NCBI RefSeq assembly: GCF_036373705.1
Contig: NC_089863.1
Location: 7,167,357 to 7,231,356 of the forward strand
From: Amia ocellicauda
Lineage: Eukaryota; Chordata; Actinopteri; Amiiformes; Amiidae
DNA: 64,000 nt
Direction of reading: 5' to 3'
Below, one piece after another: positions 30,736-42,560 of this stretch (the first letter of the stretch is position 1; each line of letters starts with the position of its first letter). A program made the position numbers and the translations under genes. The notes beneath the pieces are model-generated. The model saw only the letters and a list, made by a program, of their open reading frames with translations, was not told where the DNA came from and did not search any database.

Positions 30736-32271
30736 TACAGTTTACAGTTGATTACAGTATTACAGTACTGTACGATATACACATCAGGAGTTTTTCTGTC
30801 ATCTTCCTTGACCTTTTAATTATCTCCATTTATAGAAGTGTAAGACAACCCTTCTCTGGTGGTTAAGGAAGAGTCAGGAGGCTGCCATTGTAGATACAGT
30901 GGTTTCAAACAACTCAGTGTGTTTGAGGGAGATCCAGAGTACAAATATACAAGAAAATCAAATATTTCAGAATGTACAAAGTGTCAGTCTGGCAACTACT
31001 GACAAGGTCTTGAATCAACACCAACTAAGGATGAAACACCTGTACAGTGACAGAGTGAAGGAGATCAGGTTCCAGTCTGTACAGGTCTGTGCTCATCACA
31101 GTAATACATTTCTAATACAAATGTGTTAAATCCAGAGTGAGCAGACGTGGTAGGAGCTTATCGGTCACAGAGCCACAGTCAGTGTTCAGGCCAGAGAGGT
31201 AGGATATTGCCATGTGTGCAGCCATCTCAAGAGAAGGTGTTCTTCACTGTTGGCCCATACAATACATCTCACCTAACTGCATTCCCGACCTCTTGTACAA
31301 TATAATTGTACACCCTGAAGAGAGAGAGATGATAAGGCCTGATATATCAAACTTTTTAACAATTACATTTTTTTGCTTATTTATGTAAAAAAAAAAAATG
31401 TTCTTGTTGTGACCAGCTGGGTCCTGACTATCTTGATTCATATTTACTGTAAAGTATTTCCAGCTTCACTCTATCTATCAAGAACACTAATGTAACTGAA
31501 TATAGTAAAATCTTTCCTCAAAGTATTTTTTGATATGAGTCACTCAGAGAGCATGAGTTCAGCTCTTGCTGTGATGAAAATATGTACTGACTATCTATGC
31601 TTTATTTTACAAACAATCAGAAGAAGACAAGCAGAGCATGTGCAGGACTGACCATGTCATATTGATGCTCATAAATAGTGTTTATTGTGCCATTGTGAAA
31701 TGACTGGTGGAAAGAACTTTTCATTAGATGACAGATGATACTGTTTCGATGGACTGATTTGATTTTGTGACTTAGACTGATTTGATTTGCTGTTTAGCTA
31801 ATGATTTGTGTCATTTGGGCCAAACATGCTTCAGTTTGGGGTGTGTGTTAATTGTTTTGAAAAAGTTGTAAAGTGGGGTGACTTTGGTCAGATAACAGGT
31901 GAAGCATTGATGTAGAGGAAATGTTTGTTGTTTTTAGTTTGAGTTATTGTGAAGTATGTTTTTTCGTAAAGGTTTTTCCATTATAATGTATTATGTAAAC
32001 AAATTCTTAAAAACTAAACATAACATACACTCCTTAATTCAGATGAATGAGTTTCCTTTCTTTGTGAGGTTGTGCATCTCCCTTACTATACATGCACAGC
32101 TCCTATAGTCTCCTATAGAGCTAGGAGGGTAGGCTCGATTTAAATGACCTTGTACACATCACTTGTATTTGTATTACCCCATTCACACTGAAACAATTGC
32201 CGGCAAGGTCTGTGTGAATGGGTCATTTCCGACAAGGGTCCTTGTCACAACACTGGCAGCACTGGGGAGTA
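30736..32271. other. Stretch without recognisable gene
   Basis: AT-rich. No exon-like frame or transposon end that I can support. Confidence 0.5.
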
Positions 32272-32460
32272 TAGGCAACACTGTGAAGTAGTGGTTAGGG
32301 CTGTGCCCTCATAACTGGATGGTTGTGGATTCAGATCCTGGGTGAGGCATTGCTGTTGTACCCTTGAGCAAGACACTTTGTTTAGATTGCTCCAGGAAAA
32401 TGCCCAGTTGTATAAATAAGTTGCCCTGGATAAGAGTGTCTGCTAAGTGATGATAATGTA
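32272..32460 (+). repeat. tRNA-headed fish SINE, near full length
   Basis: The Pol III A box-like segment is tagtggttagggctgtgcc and the B box region is ggttgtggattcagatcc. A conserved body follows (tgtacccttgagcaag; tgctccaggaaaatgccc), then the tail aagttgccctggataagagtgtctgctaag. Other copies are at 34561, 39495 and 63187, with tails elsewhere. Confidence 0.88.
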
Positions 32461-32544
32461 GCTATGATGTGATTGGGTCAAATTCAGTATAGAAACTGCA
32501 CCCATATCCAGAAGCAGTTCAGCGTGGTGCTCCAGAAGGTGATG

Positions 32545-32690
32545 TCAAAGAGGGTCTTAATGCAGTATTTCAGAGATGCAGGAACAAGGAACAAGACTGG
32601 GTTCATAAATGGGATAGACCCACACACAACCTGGGAGAAGAAACACACAAACACACACGTGACTTTCATTATTGTGTCCTGCAAGCTAAA
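32545..32690 (+). repeat. Copy of the tRNA-Leu downstream module
   Basis: About 125 bp (gtcttaatgcagtatttcag through cacacgtgactttcatta) are related to the module that follows the tRNA-Leu genes at 0.8-3.0 kb. No tRNA lies beside it here. Confidence 0.7.
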
Positions 32691-32700
32691 ATAATCTTAC

Positions 32701-33995
32701 AGATAGATTGTTGACATTGTTTGTCAGTTGTGTCAGTTCTAGTAAAATAATAATACAGATTTAATCTTTCTCAGTTATATGAATTAAGGGATTCATGCTT
32801 TAATGAAAGTCATGTGTGTAAGCGTGAGATCCAGATGTTCTGATTAATAACATGTTAATTCAAGTCCTGCGATTATTTTGCTTTTTTTGAGGGCACCAGT
32901 CAAAAACTAGGAGACAACTGAAATCAGTTTCAGTGACAGCTATCCAGACCACTAGTAAAGAATTTCAGTTCCACAATGATCGAAATTATTGCCTACCCTG
33001 GGTATGCATTTGTACACCATGGCTGTAACAGGAAGTGTGTGATTAATGATTAATGGTTATTTAAAATATTATGGTTATGGGGTGAAAGCAGGATCCCTTA
33101 GTATTGGGGTATACATGGCAACCTGGACTCCAAGTTGGGTTACCTATAAAAATGATAATACCCAAACAGACATTTATATGGCACAAGAAAGTGTACAAAC
33201 TGAAATAAATATTGAATGTCCATTGAAACAAGTGTGACATATTAGTAGTAGAATATGTATCAAGAATTTCCTTTTTAATTTTGGCCCTATCTTTTCCCCT
33301 TTATATTTCTTCCTGGCGTCAATCATTCTCGAAGAGGGGTGAAGTGACTACATGATCTACTAACTTTGCCTAGTGTTGGTGTCGAGAGGTCAGCGTATGG
33401 GAGCAGCTCACTTCATCCCTGTTAATATGCCCCACGACCAGGCTCGTATTAAGGTATTTGGAGGCCCAGTGCTACTGACATTTCAGGGGTCCCCCTTGGA
33501 GACCCCCTCTCCAATAATACTGTACAATCAGCTGACAGTCCCGCACTCTACGCTCATGCACAATCTCATACAAAACCAACACAATCACCAATCATGTCAT
33601 TCCAATAGGCAGAGCACAGCGGTGCCACTCACATCACAGTAGCTATGGCATGCAAAATAGTATGGTCGGCCCTACCACTAGCTCTCATTACTGACCGCAG
33701 TATTTCCAATTAAATCAACACTAGTTGTAGTTGATGGGAGCACGTCATCAGGCAGCGCAGCATGATCTGACATTAGACAGAAACACAGTGTATTCAGCGC
33801 TACACTAATCGTGTGGCCTACAGCAGGCAAATATTTGGCACTACTCTCAAGCCTCCCTAACATTACAAAGTATAAAAACACATTTGACTTAACCATTGCT
33901 AGATTTTATGCCTTCTTGCCTTCAAACTACCGCGGAAAAAGTTAGCTTGACGTTTGATACTAGTTTGATTTTTGACTCGCACTACCCGACATGAA
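32701..33995. other. Stretch without recognisable gene
   Basis: A C-rich segment at 33420-33520 resembles transposon-derived sequence, but no ends or frames could be confirmed. Confidence 0.45.
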
Positions 33996-33999
33996 TGAA

Positions 34000-34515
34000 A
34001 AGAGCTGTATCTCCCCGTCTTCAAACCAACTTTCACATGAAGAGGACTAATTGTGAATTCTTTCACAGCCTTTATTTTACTTGTGAATCATAAGAATAAT
34101 TTGTGAAAATCAATAACATCACATATATGCAACCAAACTCCCGGAATCATTGAAAATAATCTGTATCTCCCTAACCACAGCAGATACAGGGTTAAAATAT
34201 ATTATTATTTAAAAAATACCAATTGTGAATTGTTTCACAGTCTCTGTTTTACCTGTGAATACTAAGAATAATTTGTGACATGCCTGAAATTGCTTGATAT
34301 CCCTAAGCACCACTAACAATAGTGTATCATCGGGTGCTCCCATAGTCACTAGCATTTTAAAAATAACTTTATGTGAAGAAGACCAGTTGTTAATTGTTTC
34401 AGAATGTTTTGTACCTGTAAATAGTATGGATTTAAAATTAAAATCAATAATACAAACAAAAATCATAAGAGACACTTTGGGAATCTTCACAGTCTGTTTT
34501 ATTTATGCCTAGTAA
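34000..34515. repeat. Tandem repeat block, left arm (inverted relative to 35361-35700)
   Basis: Units of about 165 bp contain ctgtatctcccc, a caattgtgaattctttcacag-type segment, tacttgtgaatcataagaata and gtgaaaatcaataacat. Three diverged units are visible here. The same unit occurs in opposite orientation at 34862-34899 and 35361-35700. Confidence 0.85.
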
Positions 34516-34560
34516 TATGCTGTGAAAATAAATAACATCTCTCACACATATAAGTCTTCA

Positions 34561-34720
34561 TTATTATTTTTGTCATTTAGCAGACGCTCTTATCCAGGGC
34601 AACTTACATTTGTACCAATGTATACAGCTGGGCATTTTACTGGAGCAATCTAAGTGAAGTACCTTGCTCAAGGGTACAACAGCACTGCCCCACCCAGGAT
34701 TAGAACCCACAATGCTGCGA
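34561..34720 (-). repeat. tRNA-headed fish SINE, minus strand, head truncated
   Basis: Inverted tail catttagcagacgctcttatcc, body and B box region are present; the A box end is missing. It sits within the spacer of the inverted repeat block. Confidence 0.85.
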
Positions 34721-34899
34721 ATACTGATCATGAATAACAAAGACAATAAGAACAATAACAAAACATATTCGTAAACACAACTTTTCCATAGACATTTGAA
34801 AGAAACCTAACATAAAAAGTACCCTAATAAAGCAACTTATTGATTTAAATTATTCTAGTTGTTGTGGTTGGGGAGATACAGCCATTTATAGGCTATGTG

Positions 34900-35360
34900 T
34901 GTGTCATCCTCACTCACCCATTCCACTGTTTGCCACCAGAGGTCGTCATCTCCCGAGTTCAAAACCATTCTCTCCATTCCATTTGCATCAGTCACTCCAG
35001 TTACCATGTGCACATGCTAACTTCTATCTTCAACACTATTGACTCCGCACCTCACATCCCTGTCCTCTGCTTCATCCAGGTCTCTATTTAAACCCCTGCA
35101 TCTCCACAAATCAATGCTCAGTTTTGTTCTTCCTCGTGTAGTCAATTCTAAGTATTCCAGATCTCTTTTCTTGCTCCTTGTTCTCAACTCTTGCTTGTTT
35201 CTCGGATTTTCCCTAAGGACTTGTTTGCTCATTCGCCTGACTCATCGCCTGCCTTTTGACTATTCTCTTGCCTGTCTCTTCGGATCCTGTCTGCCTGCCC
35301 TCGACACTTCTTCTCTCTGCGCCTGGGTTCTCTAGTCTGGTGTACCGGTCACCCGTGACA
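34900..35360 (+). mobile_element. Gypsy-like solo LTR (461 bp) within a tandem repeat unit
   Basis: It starts TGTGTCATCC and ends CCGTGACA. Flanks are ATGTG (34895-34899) and ATCTG (35361-35365), a 5-bp duplication with one change. The host repeat unit reads straight across (ggctatgtg to cagtgtgttattg) as in the uninterrupted unit at 35670-35690. TATTTAAACCCC at 35085-35096 is a promoter-like element. It shares ccaccagaggtc near its start and the same TATA region with the LTR at 58230. Confidence 0.85.
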
Positions 35361-35700
35361 ATCTGCAGTGTGTTATTGATTTTCACAAATCACTCTTATG
35401 ATTCACAAGTAAAACAAAGGCTGTGCAAGAATTCACAATTGGTCTTCTTTACATTGCAGTTGATTTCAAAATGCTAGCTATTATGGTTGGGGAGATACAG
35501 CCATTTTACGCATGGCTATGTGCACATATGTGGTATGTTATTGATTTTCACAAATTATTCTTATGATTCACAAGTAAAATAAAGGCTGTGAAAGAATTCA
35601 CAATTGGTCCTCTTCATGTGAAAGTTGGTTTGAAGACGCTAGCTGTTGTGGTTGGGGAGATACAGCCATTTATAGGCAATGTGCAGTGTGTTATTGATTT
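35361..35700. repeat. Tandem repeat block, right arm
   Basis: Two units of about 165 bp with cttatgattcacaagtaaaa, gaattcacaattggtc and ggttggggagatacagccat. They are inverse to 34000-34515, so the two blocks could pair as a long hairpin with about 0.85 kb between them. Confidence 0.85.
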
Positions 35701-35870
35701 TCCCTACAAGGCAAGGTGAGGAACATCCTCAGTGCAATATTCACATTTGGAAATACAAATTGCAGCTGTTTCTTCCGCAGCATTTGGAGCAAGTTCCTTG
35801 GAGATGTGTCACTTGTGTCCTTTGAGAAATTAATGAACTGTATCAATTCATCAACAAAGTCCTCCTGTAG
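35700..35870 (-). pseudogene. hAT transposase fragment
   Basis: The minus strand reads NLLQMLRKKQLQ followed by FPNVNIALRMFLTLPC, the segment just before the dimerisation domain of ZMYM1-like hAT transposases. The reading is lost after the Cys. It is the piece that would precede the domain kept at 3.5 kb, but from a separate copy. Confidence 0.65.
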
Positions 35871-36099
35871 ATCAGGGGTTCCCAAACTGTGGGGCGCAGG
35901 GAAAGAGTGTAAAAAGTCAAGACGAGACTCAAGAAATCCCCGAGGGGATCTGACAACTGTTGATTGCTGCGCCGCTGAAATCGAATTGGATAAACTGATC
36001 TCTTTTGCATCGACCTCTCTCTGTGAAATTACTTTTTCTACACTTACACATATTAAAACAAACTGTTCTGTCCGACTCACAAGAGTGGAAACTTGGTCT

Positions 36100-37820
36100 C
36101 GGTTATTTATTGGATTCTTCCATATCCAGTCCTGGCCAATCAGAGTAGAGGATTGTCAGGCAGCAGCGTCTGTAAAAACCGCTGATTGGTAGCTTCAGAT
36201 CAAAATACACAGCAGTTTATATGAGGTGATAATTACGGTAAAATAAATACATTAGAATAACTTGCAGCCCCAAAATGTCATTGAGTGAGAACGAGCTCAC
36301 CAGAACTCTCTGCTGCAATATTTTGGAAACGCATTAACAAAAAATACATTAAATGCAAAATAATTCAATGTGACAATTTTTGCAATTGCAAGAAGTTCTG
36401 AACTTTATATTAAAATACTCATCTAACACAACAACTTTATTAAATACATTCAGAAATATACCTGTGCATTCAATTTCCAGTGAAAACAAAATATACAGCA
36501 ATAGCTGGCTGTGTGTGTTTTAATAATATTAGTTTGTTTGTTGCTCCTCTTCCTTTTCTGTCATTACTAGTTTTGCAGAAGGGTGTTTGGCTTTTAGGTG
36601 GGTTAATATACCAGCTGTAGATTTCTGGTATATTAATTGCACTGCACATATTATACACTTAACAGTGTTTTAATTTACTTTGTCAAAGTATTTCCATGCA
36701 GAAATTATCTGAGACAAAACCATTGGTCGCGCTCTCGTAGCGCCACAGATCTGCAGAATTCCACCGATCCCATTGGCGGAGTCGAGCAGATCTGTGATTG
36801 TCAGCCAATCACAGACAAAAAATAACAAATCCCACCCTCCTGTCAATCTTCATTACAGCTTCATAGAGAGCCAATCAACCATTCGGGTGGGGATGGCGGG
36901 GGGTGGGCGCAAGCTGTAACACAAACACCAGTGGGTATAGATAGCATAAGATTTTTTTATTGCGTCACATAACTACGGCATGCCACAAGGACAAAAAATG
37001 TTTTACAAAAAGGCAAATTGTTTAGTTTAGTCATGCTTTTTTTTTTATTATCCAACCATTATCAGTTTGAGTTTACAGGGAGGGCGGGGTGCCCCTAGGA
37101 GGCGGGGCCCTGGGCTTCAGCCCATGTAGCCCATTGGCTTAACGGGGGCCTGCCCGCAACAACATTTGTAACCCAGAGCGCATTAACGTATTGTAGACCC
37201 ATTGAACATATGACTTAAATACATTTTACCACCTTCCGCCTCCTCTCCAACTTATATTTTTTATGTTGCGCATTTCACTCTCAGCGCCCTACTTGCGATG
37301 AACCAGCAGAAGATGAAGAGCTGTATCACTACATGACAGATGGTACATGCAGTACCCTGCAAGCATCCACCCTCATGATTGATGGGAGATATGCACGACA
37401 CAAAGGTAGATGGGGATGTAGGGCTGGACGGGGCAGTCATGCATTTACATGGAACCTGGCACAGAGGATGGAGGGAGGGGGTATAGAGGGTCAAAGAAAA
37501 GGAGACAGTATCTCGGAGGTACTGATTTCACTATAGCTTCTAATTCAATGAGACAAAATTTGTTTTTGTATTTTACTGGTCATCATCTGTAATGCTCTGT
37601 GTTGTTGGTATGGTGGGACCAATAGCTTCCACTTTAAATATCAAGTCACACAGCCAACAGGTCACAGTAAACTGACATGCTAATACATTGAATATTAGCA
37701 AGATACCTGTCCTGAAAACTGTGAAGAAGGTATGTTTTACAAAAGGAGTATTGTATTTATTTGATACTTCCAGTAAAATTTGTCACATTATTAAGTATAG
37801 CAAGCTAAATGATGGGCGTG
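36100..37820. other. Stretch without recognisable gene
   Basis: A short perfect inverted pair (ACAGATCTGC at about 36744 and GCAGATCTGT at about 36788) and a GC-rich transposon-like piece (37075-37160) are visible. No coding exon. Confidence 0.45.
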
Positions 37821-37827
37821 TTATTTA

Positions 37828-37986
37828 CAGTGAGGGAAAAAAGTATTTGATCCCCTGCTGATTTTGTACGTTTGCCCACTGACAAAGAAATGATCAGTCT
37901 ATAATTTTAATAACATAATAACAACAAAATCCAGAAAAATGCATTTCAAAAATCAGCAGGGGATGAAATACTTTTTCCCCTCACTG
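37828..37986. mobile_element. MITE derived from Tc1 family A (159 bp)
   Basis: Its left end CAGTGAGGGAAAAAAGTATT and right end (ctttttcccctcactg) are the termini of Tc1-A at 7741. TA duplications lie at 37826-37827 and 37987-37988. The whole interior, including transposase, is gone; only the two terminal segments remain fused. Confidence 0.95.
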
Positions 37987-38251
37987 TAGCTGCAGCAGGA
38001 GGTGATCAATTGTAGTGCCTTTATTTACCTAAATTGAGGTCCAAAATTAGTATGACAGACATGGCACAGAAAAAGTGACCACGAGACAAAATGTGTGCAT
38101 GATTTTATGTGCATGTGTGCACATGTGCGTCTTGGTGTGTCTGTACATGTGGGTATTGTGCATACATGTACAAATGTGCATCTACATACTCACCTACAAT
38201 GATCTGAGCAAATGGCATGAGAGTTATGATAATACTGAAGCCCACTGTGGA

Positions 38252-38283
38252 GAGAGAGATAGAGAGAGAGAGAAAAACATAGA

Positions 38284-38329
<46 letters not shown>

Positions 38330-38341
38330 AAGAGAGAGAGA
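38252..38341 (+). repeat. (GA)n microsatellite
   Basis: Nearly pure purine repeat of about 90 bp. Confidence 0.95.
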
Positions 38342-39494
38342 GAACACACTGAGTAAGGTCCTGGCCTATATCTAATATATAACTGTATACATTTCACAGT
38401 GAGAAAAGTGTGATCACTTTTAGTGCAATGCAATGTTGTGGCCAGACAAGACATTTTTGCACATGAATTGTAAATAATGTTCACCCGACGATTACACTAA
38501 TACAATTACAAATAGCAAAACTGACAAATTGGAAGTACTGTGTAAAACCACTAGCGTGTTTAAGAACATTACCGTAGTTTCATGGTATAAACAAATATGT
38601 TGTACACCAATACATAGTTTCAAGTGATTTGTTGAGTTCTGTGTATAACCCCTTTTCTTATTATGTGTGTTGAGGTGAAGAACTCACAATTAATGTTATT
38701 GATTCAGACCCACAATATTCATTGAATCACACTGGAAACAAATAATACATGAAGCCTAAAGCTGAGATATTACAGGATGTCACAGAGAAGCGTAGACATA
38801 ATTCCTACTACTTTGCCCACTGAAAGCCTTGATAAGGACTTTTAAATTATGTACAATTCTGAATAAATCCAGAGATGTACCAAGATAGGGCACTGTTTCA
38901 AATCCACAGTACAGGATTATTCCCAGGAGAATATCGTAACACACAGCCGGTGTTAAGTAGGCATGTTTCTTACAGTTTCCTCTACAAATATCAGTTACAG
39001 TTTAGATTGAGTGGCATAAATAGATATTTAATAGGTATTTAACTATTAATCTTTATGTGTCCAACAAACACGCTATTGCATTCTCTTGGTGAACAGGGGC
39101 GTCGCAAGGGGGTAGGCATCCTAGGCAATTGCTCTGCTCTTGAATGGTTATTAGCTATATCTATACATGTCCCATATGGAAAAAACATTGCACTCAATGT
39201 ATCACTTATTTCTTTCTCTTGACCTTTTAATCGAACATTTAGTGCAGTCTGGAGCAATTTAATGTAACAAAGCCTAAAAAGGTCACATGGTGTTTTACTG
39301 TAAAGAACACAGTAATATACAGGCGACAACACGTGGAGTAACATAGTGTAATGTGTGAGGTACTTCACTGTAAATTATATGGTAAATTAGAGGGATATTT
39401 ACAGAATTTATTTACAATATACTTATGCTTTCCTTTGTGCTTCATCTCCATTTTTGTGCTGATTAGGCAAGGTTATATATATATATATATATCT
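38342..39494. other. Stretch without recognisable gene
   Basis: AT-rich, no supported exon or element. Confidence 0.5.
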
Positions 39495-39684
39495 CACATT
39501 ACATTATTTGTCATTTGGCAGACACTCTTATCCAGGGCAACTTACATTTGTACCCATTTAAACAACTGGGTATTTTACTTGAGCAATCTAAGTGAAGTAC
39601 AGGTTACAACAGCACTGCCCCACCCAGGATTTGAACCTTCCAGTTATGAGCCCAGAGCCCTAATCACTACTCCACAGTGCTGCC
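39495..39684 (-). repeat. tRNA-headed fish SINE, minus strand, near full length
   Basis: Tail (catttggcagacactcttatcc), body and both promoter-box regions (ggatttgaacc; cctaatcactactcc) are present in inverted order. Confidence 0.87.
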
Positions 39685-39771
39685 TATATACATAAATTAG
39701 GTCCAGTTGTATTGGTTTTGCATATTCATGTTGTGACTGTAACAACATGTAAAGATGTGATTAAATAACAG

Positions 39772-39812
<41 letters not shown>

Positions 39813-39815
<3 letters not shown>

Positions 39816-41029
39816 TCACCTAAAGGATTATTAGGAACACCTGTTCAATTTCTCATTAATGCAATTATCTAACCAACCAATCACATGGCAGTTGCTTCAA
39901 TGCATTTAGGGGTGTGGTCCTGGTCAAGACAATCTCCTGAACTCCAAACTGAATGTCTGAATGGGAAAGAAAGGTGATTTAAGCAATTTTGAGCATGGCA
40001 TGGTTGTTGGTGCCAGACGGGCCGGTCTGAGTATTTCACAATCTGCTCAGTTACTGGCATTTTCACGCACAACCATTTCTAGGGTTTACAAAGAATGGTG
40101 TAAAAAGGGAAAAACATCCAGTATGCGGCAGTCCTGTGGGCAAAAATGCCTTGTTGATGCTAGAGGTCAGAGGAGAATGGGCCGACTGATTCAAGCTGAA
40201 GAGCAACTTTGACTGAAATAACCACTCGTTACAACCGAGGTATGCAGCAAAGCATTTGTGAAGCCACAACACGTACAACCTTGAGGCGGATGGGCTACAA
40301 CAGCAGAAGACCCCACCGGGTACCACTCATCTCCACTACAAATAGGAAAAAGAGGCTACAATTTGCACAAGCTCACCAAAATTGGACAGTTGAAGACTGG
40401 AAAAATGTTGCCTGGTCTGATGAGTCTCGATTTCTGTTGAGACATTCAGATGGTAGAGTCAGAATTTGGCGTAAACAGAATGAGAACATGGATCCATCAT
40501 GCCTTGTTACCACTGTGCAGGCTGGTGGTGGTGGTGTAATGGTGTGGAGGATGTTTTCTTGGCACACTTTAGGCCCCTTAGTGCCAATTGGGCATCGTTT
40601 AAATGCCACGGCCTACCTGAGCATTGTTTCTGACCATGTCCATCCCTTTATGACCACCATGTACCCATCCTCTGATGGCTACTTCCAGCAGGATAATGCA
40701 CCATGTCACAAAGGTCGAATCATTTCAAATTGGTTTCTTGAACATGACAATGAGTTCACTGTACTAAACTGGCCCCCACAGTCACCAGATCTCAACCCAA
40801 TAGAGCATCTTTGGGATGTGGTGGAACGGGAGCTTCGTGCCCTGGATGTGCATCCCACAAATCTCCATCAACTGCAAGATGCTATCCTATCAATATGGGC
40901 CAACATTTCTAAAGAATGCTTTCAGCACCTTGTTGAATCAATGCCACGTAGAATTAAGGCAGTTCTGAAGGCGAAAGGGGGTCAAACACAGTATTAGTAT
41001 GGTGTTCCTAATAACCCTTTAGGTGAGTG
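39813..41029 (+). mobile_element. Tc1-family element C (1217 bp), complete ends
   Basis: It starts CACTCACCTAAAGGATTATT and ends with the inverted CCTTTAGGTGAGTG. TA duplications are at 39811-39812 and 41030-41031. The left flank is a (TA)n run (39774-39812), so a TA-rich tract was the target. The sequence is almost identical to the truncated copy in the Polinton, which implies recent activity of this family. Confidence 0.95.
39961..40997 (+). pseudogene. Tc1 transposase C (DD36E type), one small deletion
   Basis: It starts MGKKGDLSNFEHGMVVGARR. A 4-bp deletion at about 40195-40200, relative to the Polinton copy, shifts the frame. From there to 40997 the protein is open and complete, with catalytic SDES, QQDNAPCHK and PDLNPIEHLW and C-terminus VLKAKGGQTQY. 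The spacing of 36 residues between the second Asp and Glu fits the Incomer group. This copy is one small lesion from being intact. Confidence 0.92.
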
Positions 41030-41105
41030 TACATGTTACCAGAGGGTGGAAGAAACACAGAATGGTATTAGTATTGTCCACCTCCCTGCACTATGGCCTA
41101 CTAAC

Positions 41106-41235
41106 CTGTCATTCCATGCTCTTGCTTCTTGGATGGATTAAACTGCAACGATTCATACGTGTCTTCTGTCTTGAGTCCTGCCAAGTCCTCATACTCGTTG
41201 AGCTCAGCTCGCTTTGGTGGTTCAGTCTGTGCCAT
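41106..41235 (-). CDS. Orphan first exon of a C-type lectin receptor (cytoplasmic tail)
   Basis: The exon starts MAQTEPPKRAELNEYEDLAG and ends at a GTTAGT donor (complement of 41100-41105). It holds two tyrosine motifs (NEYEDL and TYESLQF) fitting the cytoplasmic tail of a type II NK-type receptor. It is paralogous to the exon at 48078-48198, and the flanking intron is alike too. The matching transmembrane and lectin exons are not seen downstream on the minus strand; a Tc1-C insertion lies 75 bp into the intron. It is therefore probably a fragment. Confidence 0.65.
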
Positions 41236-41467
41236 TCTTAGCACTTCCTCTCAGTACAAAATGAGACTTGAAAATATGTCTGTCCTGCTCTTGCTTTCTC
41301 TGCAGGATGAAGTAAGGGATGCGCTGGTGGTACTAAGGGTAAGTGGTGGGTGGACGGCCCCTCCTGATTTTAGGAAGAATTTAAATCATGATGATGACGT
41401 CTGTTACTTTCCAAATCTTGTTGCTGTTGCAGCCTACTTATCTTCTGTATTTCTCCTTTTTTAGAGA

Positions 41468-41555
41468 TACAAATTAATTCAATTCATGGCATTTTTGAGA
41501 GAGTGGAGGTGGAGGCAATGTCTCTCAAAAACACCATGAATTGAATTAATTTGTA
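41468..41555. mobile_element. 88-bp near-perfect hairpin bounded by TA
   Basis: Arms of about 35 nt (tacaaattaattcaattcat... and its inverse ...atgaattgaattaatttgta) differ at two positions and enclose an 18-nt purine-rich loop. The ends are TA. The form suits a very small MITE or a microRNA precursor. Confidence 0.75.
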
Positions 41556-41640
41556 CTTGCTTTATATCAGCATCTGTTGAGTCTAACTTTTTATATTGTA
41601 CTTTGCTGGCAGTGTTATCACTGAAGGGCAGTTTGTTGAT

Positions 41641-41692
41641 TCAAGTATTTATTTTTATTTCTTGGAAGACACCCTGATCCAGGGTAACTTAC
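41641..41692 (-). repeat. SINE tail fragment
   Basis: The segment cttggaagacaccctgatccagggtaactta is an inverted, diverged copy of the SINE tail. Confidence 0.55.
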
Positions 41693-42214
41693 AAAATATA
41701 AGCACGAAATTGTTATTTCTCCCAGTTACTGTAAATATCTTAAACTCTGGACCCTGCAGAGTAAATCAACTTCTGAGTTTTGGGATTTTTCTTTATGAAA
41801 GACATGCCTTAATTCAGGATTTGACATACAGCATCATGGGCAGACTGGGACCAAAAATCAGCCCAGGAGATTTAAGTGGACCGGACCACATTTCTGCAAA
41901 AAAAAAAAAAAATCAACATACTGAAATAATGAAGTCAGCCCATGCAGTGTTCCGTCATGATGAAGTATCAGTTTGTAAAACTTTTTTTTAATTGTTAGGG
42001 CAAACTTTTCTAAATTGTAAGCTATAACAACTACCAGGTTTTCACATATTATAGTCAAGTTAGGTATGGCAAAGTATAGGCTTGCCATGATTTAGAAGTC
42101 ACAAATAGGCAAATATCCTATTAAACATATCAATCTTTTCCATCAACTAAATATTGTTCTATTCATGTGACAATGACAAAGAGGGGAACAATTGCCACCA
42201 TCATATGACCACAC

Positions 42215-42560
42215 CACCCCCCATGTTATTCAAGTGAGGAGGGGGCCTATTTCCCCCTCTCCCCACACAGGACAGGACAGGCTTCCTTGGCAGCACAGGG
42301 TCCCCCCATCCATGGCATCAGCCTCTGAACCAGGCTCTGCATTGCCACCAATCCTGGTGAGGGAGAGAAACCAAAGGAAATTCAGGAGGATCATTTGAGG
42401 CCGGGTAAGTGAAACCACACTACAGATGTGGTCTCATTCACTTCCGTCTGCCATCCTTTTCCCCCAGCAGGTCTCTCCACAGGTGCACTACTCTCCGTCT
42501 CAGGCCCAGCTGACTGCAGGGGACACACAGCATTTCTACCAGCCCTGCAAGATAAGTATA
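42215..42560 (+). pseudogene. Possible Pro/Gln/Ser-rich coding remnant
   Basis: Two plus-strand segments look coding by composition: one ends SALPPILVRERNQRKFRRII (to 42396) and the other, after a cccccagcag acceptor-like site, reads VHYSPSQAQLTAGDTQHF (about 42477-42540). The style is that of an unstructured regulatory region such as the N-terminus of eIF4G proteins, but I cannot confirm it. A retrocopy fragment or exon of an unknown gene are both possible. Confidence 0.2.

Noticed and set aside
36744-36797. Inverted pair ACAGATCTGC/GCAGATCTGT as a transposon end
   Set aside because: Arms are only 10 bp and I found no target duplication or relatives.
38105-38484. Ser/Leu/Arg/Glu-rich open frames
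   Set aside because: They are translations of the (GA)n microsatellite.
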